NCBI GenBank assembly: GCA_005879655.1
Contig: VBJK01000153.1
Span: 1-9,934 of the forward strand
Direction of reading: 5' to 3'
Length of the DNA stretch: 9,934 nucleotides
Source: Chloroflexota bacterium
GTDB taxonomy: Bacteria; Chloroflexota; Ktedonobacteria; Ktedonobacterales; Ktedonobacteraceae
A model generated the notes under the pieces. It was not told where the DNA came from, searched no databases, and saw nothing but the letters and a program-made list of their open reading frames with translations. Shown in pieces: positions 1-5,885 of the stretch. Position 1 is the stretch's first letter. The number at the start of each line of letters is the position of its first letter. The position numbers were made by a program, and so were the translations under genes.

Positions 1-1306
1 ACCAGGCTACCGACCAGACCCAGTCGCTATGACCACCGTAAATATACCTGAGAGCAGGGGTTGGAGTCGGAGAGGCATGATTGTTCACCTGCTCATAGAT
101 AGCCCATGTGGCCACTCCGACCGCGCCAATACCAGCTACAGCAGCTGTTGCACCGAGCAAAAGAGCACGTCTATGTATCAGACTCGACCGCTGCGGCTCT
201 GGTCCAGCTTTCTCAGGTTGCACTACCTCTGGTACAGGTGTCATTGGATCAGCGACGTTGCTTAGGGGAGTCTGTATTGCCTCTTCCAGGGGGACCGTCG
301 CCGTGGAACGTAGTCCGGTTATATCATCAGCAAGCAGGGTGTGCTCATCCAGTGGTGCTGTTTGGGGGGATGGTGGGAGCAGAGAGGCTAGTGCTAGCTC
401 CTGTCCTGTTTGCGGTAGTATCGGTTGTAATGTCGTAATTGATCTTGTTGACGAACCGAGTTCAACCGTGGCAGAAGGACTCTCAATACTGGCGACGGCC
501 TTCTGCAAAGCCTGGGCAAAATCGCTAATACGCGCATAACGCTGCTGAGGATCTTTCGCCAGCGCCTTGCCAATCACCGCTTCTACCTCTGGTATGATTG
601 CTGGAACTTTCTCGCTTAACGGTGGGGGTGGTACTAATGCATGCTTGACCGCAACCTCGGTCAGCGTACCATGGAATGGACGTTCGCCGCAGATCCACTC
701 GTACACCACAATCGCCAGCGCGTATTGATCGCTCGCCGGGACGGCCTGTGACTGAATCTGTTCCGGTGCCATATAGGCCACTGTACCAGCTAATTCTTGC
801 ATACCTTGCGTACTGTGATGGTGAGTACTGTGTGCGATCACCGCGATGCCAAAATCACTGAGTAACACCTCGTTACGTCTGCCCAGCAGCATATTTTCGG
901 GCTTGACATCACGGTGAATAATCTTCTGTTCATGTGCATATTGTAATGCATCAGCAATGTGGATAACGTAACCCACAATGGTTGTCAGCGGCAGCTTAGA
1001 CCCGCGTGGGTGGCGCTTACGCAATGTGCCATCAGACGCGTAATCAACGACCAGAAACGGTGTTGTACCCTCTACACCGAATTCTAGGACGCGCACAATG
1101 TTAGGATGGACTAGACGGGCAATAGTGCGGGCCTCAGTGCGAAAGTGCTCCTCGTCATCGCTTTCGACCTGTGCGTACAGTACTTTGATAGCAGCCTGAG
1201 TTTCCAAATAGATATGTTCGCCTAAATAGACTTCCGCAAAACCACCCTGTCCCAATAAACGGAGGAGACGATAATTACCAAGCTGCTGTCCAACACGATC
1301 TGCCAA
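1..1306 (-). CDS. Membrane-anchored Ser/Thr protein kinase with WD40 sensor region (C-terminus cut by window edge)
   Basis: This is a Hanks-type kinase that phosphorylates Ser/Thr on unknown substrates. I translated the minus strand, and the frame is open from 1306 to the window edge (435 codons). Visible motifs are the Gly-rich loop GQGGFAEV (residues 19-26), ATP-binding AIK with Lys41, catalytic HRDVKPEN (131-138, Asp133), DFG (151-153) and the activation-segment end MAPEQ (179-183). A Pro/Thr/Ser-rich linker follows, then one membrane segment (about 383-404, RRALLLGATAAVAGIGAVG). Outside it lies a short linker and GGHSDWVWSVAW, the first strand of a WD40 repeat, so the full gene should continue into a beta-propeller. 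The start is TTG at 1306: GGAG lies 6 bases upstream and no ATG is nearby. Such kinase-TM-WD40 fusions are common in Ktedonobacteria and probably sense an extracellular ligand or cell-surface state. The kinase call is firm; the ligand and targets are unknown. Confidence 0.95.
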   Translation of the reverse strand, partial: MADRVGQQLGNYRLLRLLGQGGFAEVYLGEHIYLETQAAIKVLYAQVESDDEEHFRTEARTIARLVHPNIVRVLEFGVEGTTPFLVVDYASDGTLRKRHPRGSKLPLTTIVGYVIHIADALQYAHEQKIIHRDVKPENMLLGRRNEVLLSDFGIAVIAHSTHHHSTQGMQELAGTVAYMAPEQIQSQAVPASDQYALAIVVYEWICGERPFHGTLTEVAVKHALVPPPPLSEKVPAIIPEVEAVIGKALAKDPQQRYARISDFAQALQKAVASIESPSATVELGSSTRSITTLQPILPQTGQELALASLLPPSPQTAPLDEHTLLADDITGLRSTATVPLEEAIQTPLSNVADPMTPVPEVVQPEKAGPEPQRSSLIHRRALLLGATAAVAGIGAVGVATWAIYEQVNNHASPTPTPALRYIYGGHSDWVWSVAW

Positions 1307-1391
1307 ACTACTCTCCTTTGTCTTTCGTGGGACAAGGCACAATGCTGTAAATGTACCTAGTTTAAAACTCTCTGTATCGGTGTCTGTGCAC

Positions 1392-1420
1392 ATTTTAGAA
1401 GAAGAAAGATGTAGCGTCAA
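1392..1420 (-). promoter_or_regulatory. Sigma-70-type promoter of the kinase gene
   Basis: Read on the minus strand, TTGACG (1420-1415) and TAAAAT (1397-1392) are separated by exactly 17 bases. Each hexamer matches the housekeeping consensus at 5 of 6 positions. Transcription would begin near 1385, giving a leader of about 80 bases before the TTG start at 1306. This is the best-matching promoter in the window. It has not been tested. Confidence 0.6.
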
Positions 1421-1515
1421 GGAAATGCTTAGCGGGCTACCCATAAAGGATACTCTATAGAAACGGCGATAATGTATAGATATTTCAAATTTTGCCCCAA
1501 TGAGGCGGAGCGTCC

Positions 1516-1658
1516 GTGGCCGCGCAATTCATTGCGCTTGTGAACGCGCAACTCCTGTAGCCGCGCAATTCATTGCGCCAGAGGCACAAACGCAGGAGCA
1601 ATGAATTGCACGGCTATGTGTTCGTGGTGAGCATGGTGCAATAAATTGCGCAGCTACG
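1516..1658. repeat. Four-copy cluster of a short palindromic intergenic repeat
   Basis: The unit is close to GTAGCCGCGCAATTCATTGC plus GCC. Its core is a near-perfect palindrome: arms GCGCAAT and ATTGCGC around TC. Copies in plus orientation are at 1516-1537 and 1557-1579, 41 bases apart. Inverted, slightly diverged copies are at 1598-1617 and 1635-1658, 40 bases apart. The second and third copies could pair as a 19-base stem (1558-1576 with 1598-1616) with one C-A mismatch and a 21-base loop. The cluster fills the 3' flank of the ligase gene (stop at 1675) and lies about 95 bases upstream of the kinase promoter. It resembles REP/BIME-type extragenic elements and may stabilise or end the ligase mRNA. 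Nothing else recognisable occupies 1421-1515. Confidence 0.8.
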
Positions 1659-1674
1659 ATTTTCTTCTTCCTCT

Positions 1675-3666
1675 TCATGTAATATGAAACTGGCGTGCAA
1701 CGTCAATAAAAAACTGTATTGAAGCAGGATTCGCCATAGCATCAGTACTAATTGATTTCTCAACCGGTATCCCCATATAGAGCTTTTTGATACCCACCTC
1801 CAGCTTTTTCCCACTAAGTGTACGCGGCACTTCAGAGATGGCCATAATGTCGTCAGGCACGTGATGTGGCGAGATATGGCGGCGTAAGCTCTCTTTGATT
1901 TTTGCCTTGAGTGCATCATCCAGTACGACATGCTCGCGTAAAACTACAAACAGTGGCATGTAATACTTACCACCAGGGAACTCCACCCCAACAATCAAAC
2001 TGTCCAGCACTTCCGGTAAAGCTTCTACAACGCGGTAGATCTCACTACTTCCCATTCTGATCCCCATGCGATTAATCGTGGAATCAGAGCGGCCATAGAT
2101 GATCGCGCTTCCCCTCGACGTAATCTTAATCCAGTCGCCGTGTCGCCAGATGCCAGGATACATATCGAAATAGCTGCTCAGGTAGCGCTGGTTATCAGGA
2201 TCATTCCAGAAGAACAACGGCATGGACGGCATCGGTTCAGTGATGACCAGCTCGCCTACTTCGTCAATGAGGGCATGACCCTGCTCGTCGAACGCCTCAA
2301 TTTTTGCACCTAGCACACGGCACTGCAATTCGCCAGCGTAGACGGGCAGCAAGACCGAGCCACCAACAAAGGCCGAACAAACGTCTGTGCCGCCACTGAT
2401 CGAGGCTAGCCATACGTCGCGTTTGACATGCTCATACACCCATTGGAACCCCTCTGGCGGTAGTGGCGAACCTGTTGAGCCAATGCCATGTAACGCACTC
2501 AGATCGTAGCTTGTGCCAGGTTCAATACTAGCTTTCATGCATGTCGCAATATAACCTGCGCTGGTACCAAAAAAGGTCATGGCACTATCCTGAGCATATT
2601 GCCAGAGTGCTCCCATATCGGGATACGCCGGGCTACCATCGTACAGTAGCACGGTCGCCTTGGCCAGCAAACCGCTATGGAGCAGATTCCACATCATCCA
2701 ACCGGTCGTACTGAACCAGAAGAAGCGATCACCAGCCTGCAAATTCATATCCAGCACCAGCCCCTTCAGATGCTCCAATAAAATACCGCCATGCCCCTGT
2801 ACAATCGCCTTGGGCAGACCCGTTGTACCGGAAGAGTAGAGAATCCACAGGGGATGCGAGAATGGGACTTGCTCAAAAACTAGCTCGTTGTCCTCACTTG
2901 CCAGCACATCGCGCCAGAGTATCACGTTCGTCAGGTTCTCCGGTACAGGTTCACTTTCATCGAAGAGGTACGGCAGTAGCACCGTTTTCTGTACAGTTGG
3001 TAAGGATTGCTGTAGTTCGGCGAGGATAGAGCGGCGATCGCAGGCTTTGCCATTGTACTGGTAGCCATCAACGGCAAACAGCACCTTTGGCTCAATCTGC
3101 TTGAAGCGATCAATGACGCTACTCGTGCCAAAGTCCGGCGAGCAACTGGACCAGATGGCACCCATGCTAGCGCAAGCAAGGAAGGCCATCGCCGTCTCAG
3201 GAATGTTGGGCATGTAGGCAACAACGCGATCTCCGCGTTGCACACCCATCTTCCTTAGTGCACGAGCGATCGCTGCGACTTTGGGGGCGAGTTCGTGCCA
3301 GGATACTTCACGCGAGGGGTGTCGCTCTGGACGAAAGAGCAAGGCAGGTCGTTCGCTAGTAGCGTTGCGAAAGACATGCTCTGCATAGTTAAGTTCGGCA
3401 CCGGGGAACCAATCTGCACCGGGCATCTTCCGTGCGGGCAAGACCGTTGTATATGGTGTGGAGCATTGGATGTGAAAATAGTCCCAGAGCGAGGCCCAGA
3501 AGTCTTCGAGCTGTGTGACGGACCATTGCCATACCTCTGGTTGTGTATGAAAGTGTAGCCCTTTATGCTCTGCCAGCCATTGCATATAGTGTGTGACATT
3601 GGCATGTTGTTTGAGTTCTGCTGAAGGTTGCCAGAGGAGTTGATCATCGCCGGATGGGGTAATCAT
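1675..3666 (-). CDS. aacS: Acetoacetate-CoA ligase (acetoacetyl-CoA synthetase)
   Basis: This cytosolic enzyme converts acetoacetate, ATP and CoA to acetoacetyl-CoA, AMP and PPi. It feeds ketone-body carbon into polyhydroxybutyrate metabolism or thiolysis. The 663 residues are close to the usual length for this ANL-superfamily enzyme. Visible motifs are the phosphate loop YSSGTTGLPKA (277-287) followed by IVQGHGGILLEHLK, typical of acetoacetyl- rather than acetyl-CoA synthetases; FFWFSTTGWMMWN (315-327); SGGTDVCSAF (424-433); WRHGDW (507-512); the hinge region YGRSDSTINRMGIRMGS (524-540); and RTLSGKKLEV (615-624) with the adenylation Lys620. Every core motif is present, so it should be active. 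The ATG at 3666 fits the N-terminal family pattern (LLWQPS at 10-15), though its ribosome binding site (GAAAGG, over 10 bases upstream) is mediocre. No thiolase, CoA transferase or PHB gene lies beside it; it appears to be transcribed alone. Symbols vary (aacS, acsA). Confidence 0.96.
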   Translation of the reverse strand: MITPSGDDQLLWQPSAELKQHANVTHYMQWLAEHKGLHFHTQPEVWQWSVTQLEDFWASLWDYFHIQCSTPYTTVLPARKMPGADWFPGAELNYAEHVFRNATSERPALLFRPERHPSREVSWHELAPKVAAIARALRKMGVQRGDRVVAYMPNIPETAMAFLACASMGAIWSSCSPDFGTSSVIDRFKQIEPKVLFAVDGYQYNGKACDRRSILAELQQSLPTVQKTVLLPYLFDESEPVPENLTNVILWRDVLASEDNELVFEQVPFSHPLWILYSSGTTGLPKAIVQGHGGILLEHLKGLVLDMNLQAGDRFFWFSTTGWMMWNLLHSGLLAKATVLLYDGSPAYPDMGALWQYAQDSAMTFFGTSAGYIATCMKASIEPGTSYDLSALHGIGSTGSPLPPEGFQWVYEHVKRDVWLASISGGTDVCSAFVGGSVLLPVYAGELQCRVLGAKIEAFDEQGHALIDEVGELVITEPMPSMPLFFWNDPDNQRYLSSYFDMYPGIWRHGDWIKITSRGSAIIYGRSDSTINRMGIRMGSSEIYRVVEALPEVLDSLIVGVEFPGGKYYMPLFVVLREHVVLDDALKAKIKESLRRHISPHHVPDDIMAISEVPRTLSGKKLEVGIKKLYMGIPVEKSISTDAMANPASIQFFIDVARQFHIT

Positions 3667-3740
3667 GGTACGCTGACTGCCTTTCGGTTGAGATGAAAAC
3701 GTGCGTCATTGCCTGCTTCAGGCGGATCGTTGCAGGAGCC

Positions 3741-3764
3741 AGCGAAAAGGATGGCCTTTTCGCT
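3741..3764 (-). promoter_or_regulatory. Hairpin at the start of the ligase leader
   Basis: Bases 3741-3750 (AGCGAAAAGG) and 3755-3764 (CCTTTTCGCT) form a perfect 10-bp stem with a 4-base loop. The predicted transcription start of the ligase mRNA (about 3763) falls at its outer edge, so the RNA would begin with this stem-loop. Such 5' hairpins often protect mRNA from decay. No uridine run follows it on the minus strand, so it is unlikely to be a terminator for the ligase direction. Confidence 0.45.
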
Positions 3765-3769
3765 CGTTT

Positions 3770-3778
3770 ATTATATCA
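3770..3778 (-). promoter_or_regulatory. Extended -10 promoter of the acetoacetate-CoA ligase gene
   Basis: On the minus strand TGATATAAT (3778-3770) combines a perfect TATAAT with the upstream TG of an extended -10 element. No good -35 hexamer is visible at normal spacing, which is common for extended -10 promoters. It sits about 104 bases upstream of the ligase ATG and directly downstream (minus sense) of the strong terminator at 3801-3854, so the gene has its own transcription unit. Confidence 0.5.
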
Positions 3779-3800
3779 TGCCACAATCAGCACGAAGTTA

Positions 3801-3854
3801 AGAGAACATGCAAAAACGGGACTGACTCACCAGCCCCGTTTTTGCATGTTCTCT
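3801..3854 (-). terminator. Rho-independent, probably bidirectional terminator with a perfect 20-bp stem
   Basis: Arms at 3801-3820 (AGAGAACATGCAAAAACGGG) and 3835-3854 are perfect inverted copies around a 14-base loop. The loop itself contains CTG and CAG, which could add three pairs after one mismatch. The inner part is a GC-rich stem flanked by five A's on one side and five T's on the other, so either strand gives a stem followed by a U-run. It lies 36 bases past the stop codon of the minus-strand HTH gene and upstream of the ligase promoter, so it ends the former and insulates the latter. Confidence 0.85.
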
Positions 3855-3890
3855 ATCTTTCATCAGGTGCAGGAAGGGCTACCACATTAC

Positions 3891-4106
3891 TTACCTGTCT
3901 GTGCGGTGGTCATTGCCTGTACCCACTGCCACACGGGTTGCTTTGACATCGCTACGCTTGAGGAGTTGCGTGCCTCCTTGCGAAGAGCGCGAGCCAATCT
4001 TGCCTCTCTGGACAAGCGTTTGCACATGATGGGGACTCACTGCATGATGGCTATGCTTGCTAATAATCTTTACCGCTTCTCCCGTTGTGATCCAATTGTT
4101 GCTCAT
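3891..4106 (-). CDS. Small excisionase/MerR-like helix-turn-helix DNA-binding protein
   Basis: The protein has 71 residues. The N-terminal WITTGEAVKIIS (5-16) and the downstream VSPHHVQTLVQRGKIGSR (23-40), with a closing LLKRSDV (48-54), match the winged-helix layout of excisionase-type and MerR-like HTH domains: helix, recognition helix, then a strand pair ending in a Lys/Arg-Ser-Asp-Val segment. A basic, unstructured tail follows. The start is supported by AAGGAG about 8 bases before the ATG. It lies 37 bases downstream of the SH3-like gene in the same direction and is followed by a strong terminator, so the two probably form an operon. Its role could be excision of a mobile element or plain repression. 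No integrase or recombinase is present in the window. The fold is a fair inference; the function is not known. Confidence 0.8.
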   Translation of the reverse strand: MSNNWITTGEAVKIISKHSHHAVSPHHVQTLVQRGKIGSRSSQGGTQLLKRSDVKATRVAVGTGNDHRTDR

Positions 4107-4143
4107 GGTGCTGTCTCCTTCTTTCTAGCACAAAGCTCAGGCT

Positions 4144-4353
4144 TTATGTTGTAAGTGTGGTTGCCTCAACTACAGGAGTGATGATCTCAATATACGCATC
4201 CTCATCAATATAGGCTTCAAAGATTTTCGTCTCATTGGTGCTGTCCATGAGCACATACACGACACCGCCATCAGTGGCATTGACCCTGCCAGTCTCTCCT
4301 GTACGTTTGATACGTACCCGATCACCTTCTTGAAAATGGGTTCCGTCTGCCAT
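4144..4353 (-). CDS. Small SH3/KOW-like protein of unknown function
   Basis: This acidic 69-residue protein is probably all beta. Residues 7-35 (FQEGDRVRIKRTGETGRVNA onward) have the pattern of a KOW or SH3-like barrel: a polar loop, DRVRI strand, a conserved Gly turn, then alternating hydrophobic strands (VVYVLM, TKIFEAYI, AYIEII). Such folds bind nucleic acid or protein partners in ribosomal proteins, NusG and several phage and plasmid proteins. AAGGGAGA sits 6 to 9 bases before the ATG, so the start is well supported. It is the first gene of a two-gene minus-strand unit with the HTH gene. No signal peptide or membrane segment is seen. The fold is inferred by eye; the function is unknown. 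Confidence 0.75.
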   Translation of the reverse strand: MADGTHFQEGDRVRIKRTGETGRVNATDGGVVYVLMDSTNETKIFEAYIDEDAYIEIITPVVEATTLTT

Positions 4354-4386
4354 AAAAAATCTCCCTTTCAGTATTATCTATTCACT

Positions 4387-4416
4387 ATCATACGATATTT
4401 TTCAGAATTTAGCGAA
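4387..4416 (-). promoter_or_regulatory. Possible promoter of the SH3-like/HTH operon
   Basis: On the minus strand TATGAT (4392-4387, 5 of 6 to consensus) is preceded at 18 bases by TTCGCT (4416-4411, only 3 of 6). It sits about 35 bases upstream of the ATG at 4353. The weak -35 makes this tentative; GATAAT slightly further downstream is an alternative -10. Confidence 0.35.
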
Positions 4417-4436
4417 TGGCTTTGTATTGGATACTC

Positions 4437-4466
4437 GTGGCATTTTTATAGAAAATAGCGTATACT
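4437..4466 (+). promoter_or_regulatory. Promoter of the zinc-ribbon gene pair
   Basis: GTGGCA (4437-4442, 4 of 6) and TATACT (4461-4466, 5 of 6) are 18 bases apart. The predicted start near 4473 leaves a leader of about 45 bases to the ATG at 4517. It lies back to back with the minus-strand promoter at 4387-4416, so one regulator binding near 4417-4436 could control both directions. Confidence 0.5.
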
Positions 4467-4516
4467 TAACAGGCTTACCTGTAACAGTTCGGTAGCTCTG
4501 CCATAAGGAGGTCTTC

Positions 4517-4867
4517 ATGGGACGGATACCAAGCGGGGTGGTCATCTGGAGCCTCAAACGCTATACCAGAAATGGAAACCTGTGGGATCGTGTCTGCTCT
4601 AGATGCAAGCAAGTAACCCCGGTATTTGAGTATGAACATCGTGACGAACAGGAACGATCTCTCTTTAGCTATCTTTGTGAGGAATGTGCCCAAAAGAAAC
4701 TGGCAGAGTGGCTGCAATGTGCCGCCAGTCCTGACTATGTGTCTCTCGGCTACCAGACTGACTTTGATATTGCGACTGTCATCCATGAGCAAAAAAATGA
4801 CGGTGAGACCTTGATACTGACACGCTGGAGTCCAGAACAACGACGACGGAGGCTCCAGGGTGACTAA
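4517..4867 (+). CDS. Four-cysteine zinc-ribbon-like small protein
   Basis: The product has 116 residues. Two CxxC pairs, Cys27/Cys30 (CSRC) and Cys54/Cys57 (CEEC), are separated by 23 residues, the usual geometry of a treble-clef or zinc-ribbon metal site. The N-terminus is basic (SLKRYTRNGNLWDRV), and the tail is also basic and Arg-rich (WSPEQRRRRLQ), which would suit nucleic-acid binding. AAGGAGG ends 5 bases before the ATG, a near-ideal ribosome binding site. A promoter is predicted just upstream. The stop is followed after 26 bases by the next gene in the same direction, so they are probably co-transcribed. No enzyme motif is visible. Metal binding is a reasonable inference; function is unknown. 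Confidence 0.8.
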   Translation: MGRIPSGVVIWSLKRYTRNGNLWDRVCSRCKQVTPVFEYEHRDEQERSLFSYLCEECAQKKLAEWLQCAASPDYVSLGYQTDFDIATVIHEQKNDGETLILTRWSPEQRRRRLQGD

Positions 4868-4893
4868 GCGTAGAGGAGACTATAACTGATTGT

Positions 4894-5214
4894 ATGAAAG
4901 AAGAGCTGCGTATTGCTATAGCAAGAGCTGCCTACAATCATCTGCAAAATTTTCTGAGCGCGACACCTGAACAAAAGGACTGGGAGGTGCTCACACCAAT
5001 AGAGCAAGCAGACTATCTCAACTTTGTTGAACGCATGATCCATCACCTGGCATGTAATGAGGTTCAGCAAGCATGGTTTGAGCAAGCTACTCTGCTGCCA
5101 CACACATTTTGGGATCAGTTTAGTGAGCAGAGCAAGCTTCTTCTTTTCAAATCAGTGTCCTGGACCATTGTCACGGAACTTGTCAAACGTGCTGAGGAAG
5201 GGTCAATGAAGTAA
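4894..5214 (+). CDS. Small alpha-helical hypothetical protein
   Basis: The product has 106 residues and looks entirely helical: regular heptad-like hydrophobic spacing, many Glu/Gln/Lys, and no Gly-rich turns. Trp occurs at four places (residues 29, 61, 73 and 89) and His51-His52 may be structural or metal-binding. There is no signal peptide; one moderately hydrophobic helix (LLLFKSVSWTIVTELV) is too amphipathic to be a clear membrane segment. GAGGAGA lies about 14 bases before the ATG, longer than ideal, but no better in-frame start exists. It sits 26 bases after the zinc-ribbon gene and is likely the second gene of that operon. I do not recognise the family. Confidence 0.7.
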   Translation: MKEELRIAIARAAYNHLQNFLSATPEQKDWEVLTPIEQADYLNFVERMIHHLACNEVQQAWFEQATLLPHTFWDQFSEQSKLLLFKSVSWTIVTELVKRAEEGSMK

Positions 5215-5269
5215 AGTGGCCAATTTCTCAGCTGTTAAAAGCTCCTAAGTAAGAGAATGAACTTCTAGA

Positions 5270-5596
5270 TTAGTATTGAAATTTGCCTGATTTAAAAGAC
5301 CCAAATTCTGACAAGTCGTAGGTTGCAGTCTCGCGGTAGCATTGCGCGTACTGGCCCGCGCCTAGACGCCTAAACCAACCAGAAGACATGTAGCTATCAT
5401 AGCTAAGATCAAGGATCTGAGAATTTTCGATGACATTTGTTGCGCCCTTTCCCTGATTAGAGTAATTGCAAGGAGAAAATGCAAAAGAAGAAAAAACTAA
5501 GATGAACGCAGTAATCTGGGTTACGACAACGCCTACATTGTTTCCTGCCTGTAATGAGACATACCTAAAATTGTACAATAAATCAACAACTACCAA
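5270..5596 (-). CDS. Possible exported small protein, overlapping the end of the Cys-rich peptide gene
   Basis: The frame gives 108 residues from a TTG at 5596 that overlaps the stop of the preceding gene by 7 bases (TTGGTAG), an arrangement suited to translational coupling. No clear ribosome binding site precedes it, so the start is uncertain. Residues 21-41 form a hydrophobic stretch (VGVVVTQITAFILVFSSFAFS), which could be a signal peptide or anchor. The following 67 residues are polar with Tyr, Ser and Gly and contain Cys43 and Cys86, a possible disulfide. There is no lipobox, because Cys43 is preceded by Ser-Pro. It may be real and secreted, or a chance frame in AT-rich DNA. I recognise no family. 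Confidence 0.4.
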   Translation of the reverse strand: MVVVDLLYNFRYVSLQAGNNVGVVVTQITAFILVFSSFAFSPCNYSNQGKGATNVIENSQILDLSYDSYMSSGWFRRLGAGQYAQCYRETATYDLSEFGSFKSGKFQY

Positions 5597-5796
5597 TGCC
5601 GGTCATAATGATGCCCACACCCACCACCTATACAAGTGTAACCACTACCACAGTATTCCAGGCAACTACAATCCCTACATCTACCAAACCTTTTTTCTTC
5701 TGGTAGAGAAGCTGAGATAGTAGCCTTATTAGTAAGTGCAATGACATCAGCTAGCCGAGTCACCTTTTGTGTTTCCGTTGGAAGGTGCTTTTCCAT
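5590..5796 (-). CDS. Small six-cysteine peptide, candidate peptide precursor
   Basis: The 68 residues split into two unlike halves. Residues 1-35 are polar and helix-prone without cysteine or a signal peptide (TQKVTRLADVIALTNKAT). Residues 36-68 carry all six cysteines (40, 43, 45, 49, 55, 60) with Gly runs, a GGGCG segment and a His-rich end (GHHYDRHW). This leader/core split resembles ribosomally made, modified peptide precursors, but it could equally be a metal-binding peptide or a disulfide-rich protein. A full AAGGAGG lies 11 bases before the ATG (5814-5808), which supports translation. It follows the exported-protein gene by 89 bases and overlaps the next frame. No radical SAM, lanthipeptide or YcaO enzyme and no peptide transporter is in the window. 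The gene is likely; the role is speculative. Confidence 0.62.
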   Translation of the reverse strand: MEKHLPTETQKVTRLADVIALTNKATISASLPEEKRFGRCRDCSCLEYCGSGYTCIGGGCGHHYDRHW

Positions 5797-5885
5797 GGAA
5801 AGCTTTTCCTCCTTATAAGGGTCTATCTCTTTTCTTCTCTATCAATGAAGAACGGGCAGCAAGAGCGACCACCTTGGTGATGCCC

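Noticed and set aside
108..539. Open plus-strand frame of 143 codons
   Set aside because: It lies antisense to the linker and membrane part of the kinase, whose minus-strand frame carries all kinase motifs; its Ser/Ala-rich composition mirrors the opposite strand.
1516..1658. CRISPR array
   Set aside because: Only four short copies, in mixed orientation, with diverged sequence and no cas genes; repeats are palindromic intergenic units instead.
3667..3770. Riboswitch in the ligase leader
   Set aside because: Only a single simple hairpin is visible; no conserved riboswitch motif or terminator/antiterminator pair could be identified.
3693..4154. Plus-strand frame of 153 codons
   Set aside because: It runs through the ligase promoter, both hairpins and antisense to the HTH gene, has no ribosome binding site and no recognisable domain.
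5215..5269. Terminator between the convergent genes
   Set aside because: Only a 4-bp AGCT pairing and scattered short complementarity were found, with no U-run; not enough to call.
5466..5720. Plus-strand frame starting TTG or ATG with AAGGAG nearby
   Set aside because: The purine-rich stretch resembles a ribosome binding site, but the AAGGAG lies inside the frame after the TTG and in the wrong place for the later ATG. It is antisense to two minus-strand frames with better support and has no visible domain.
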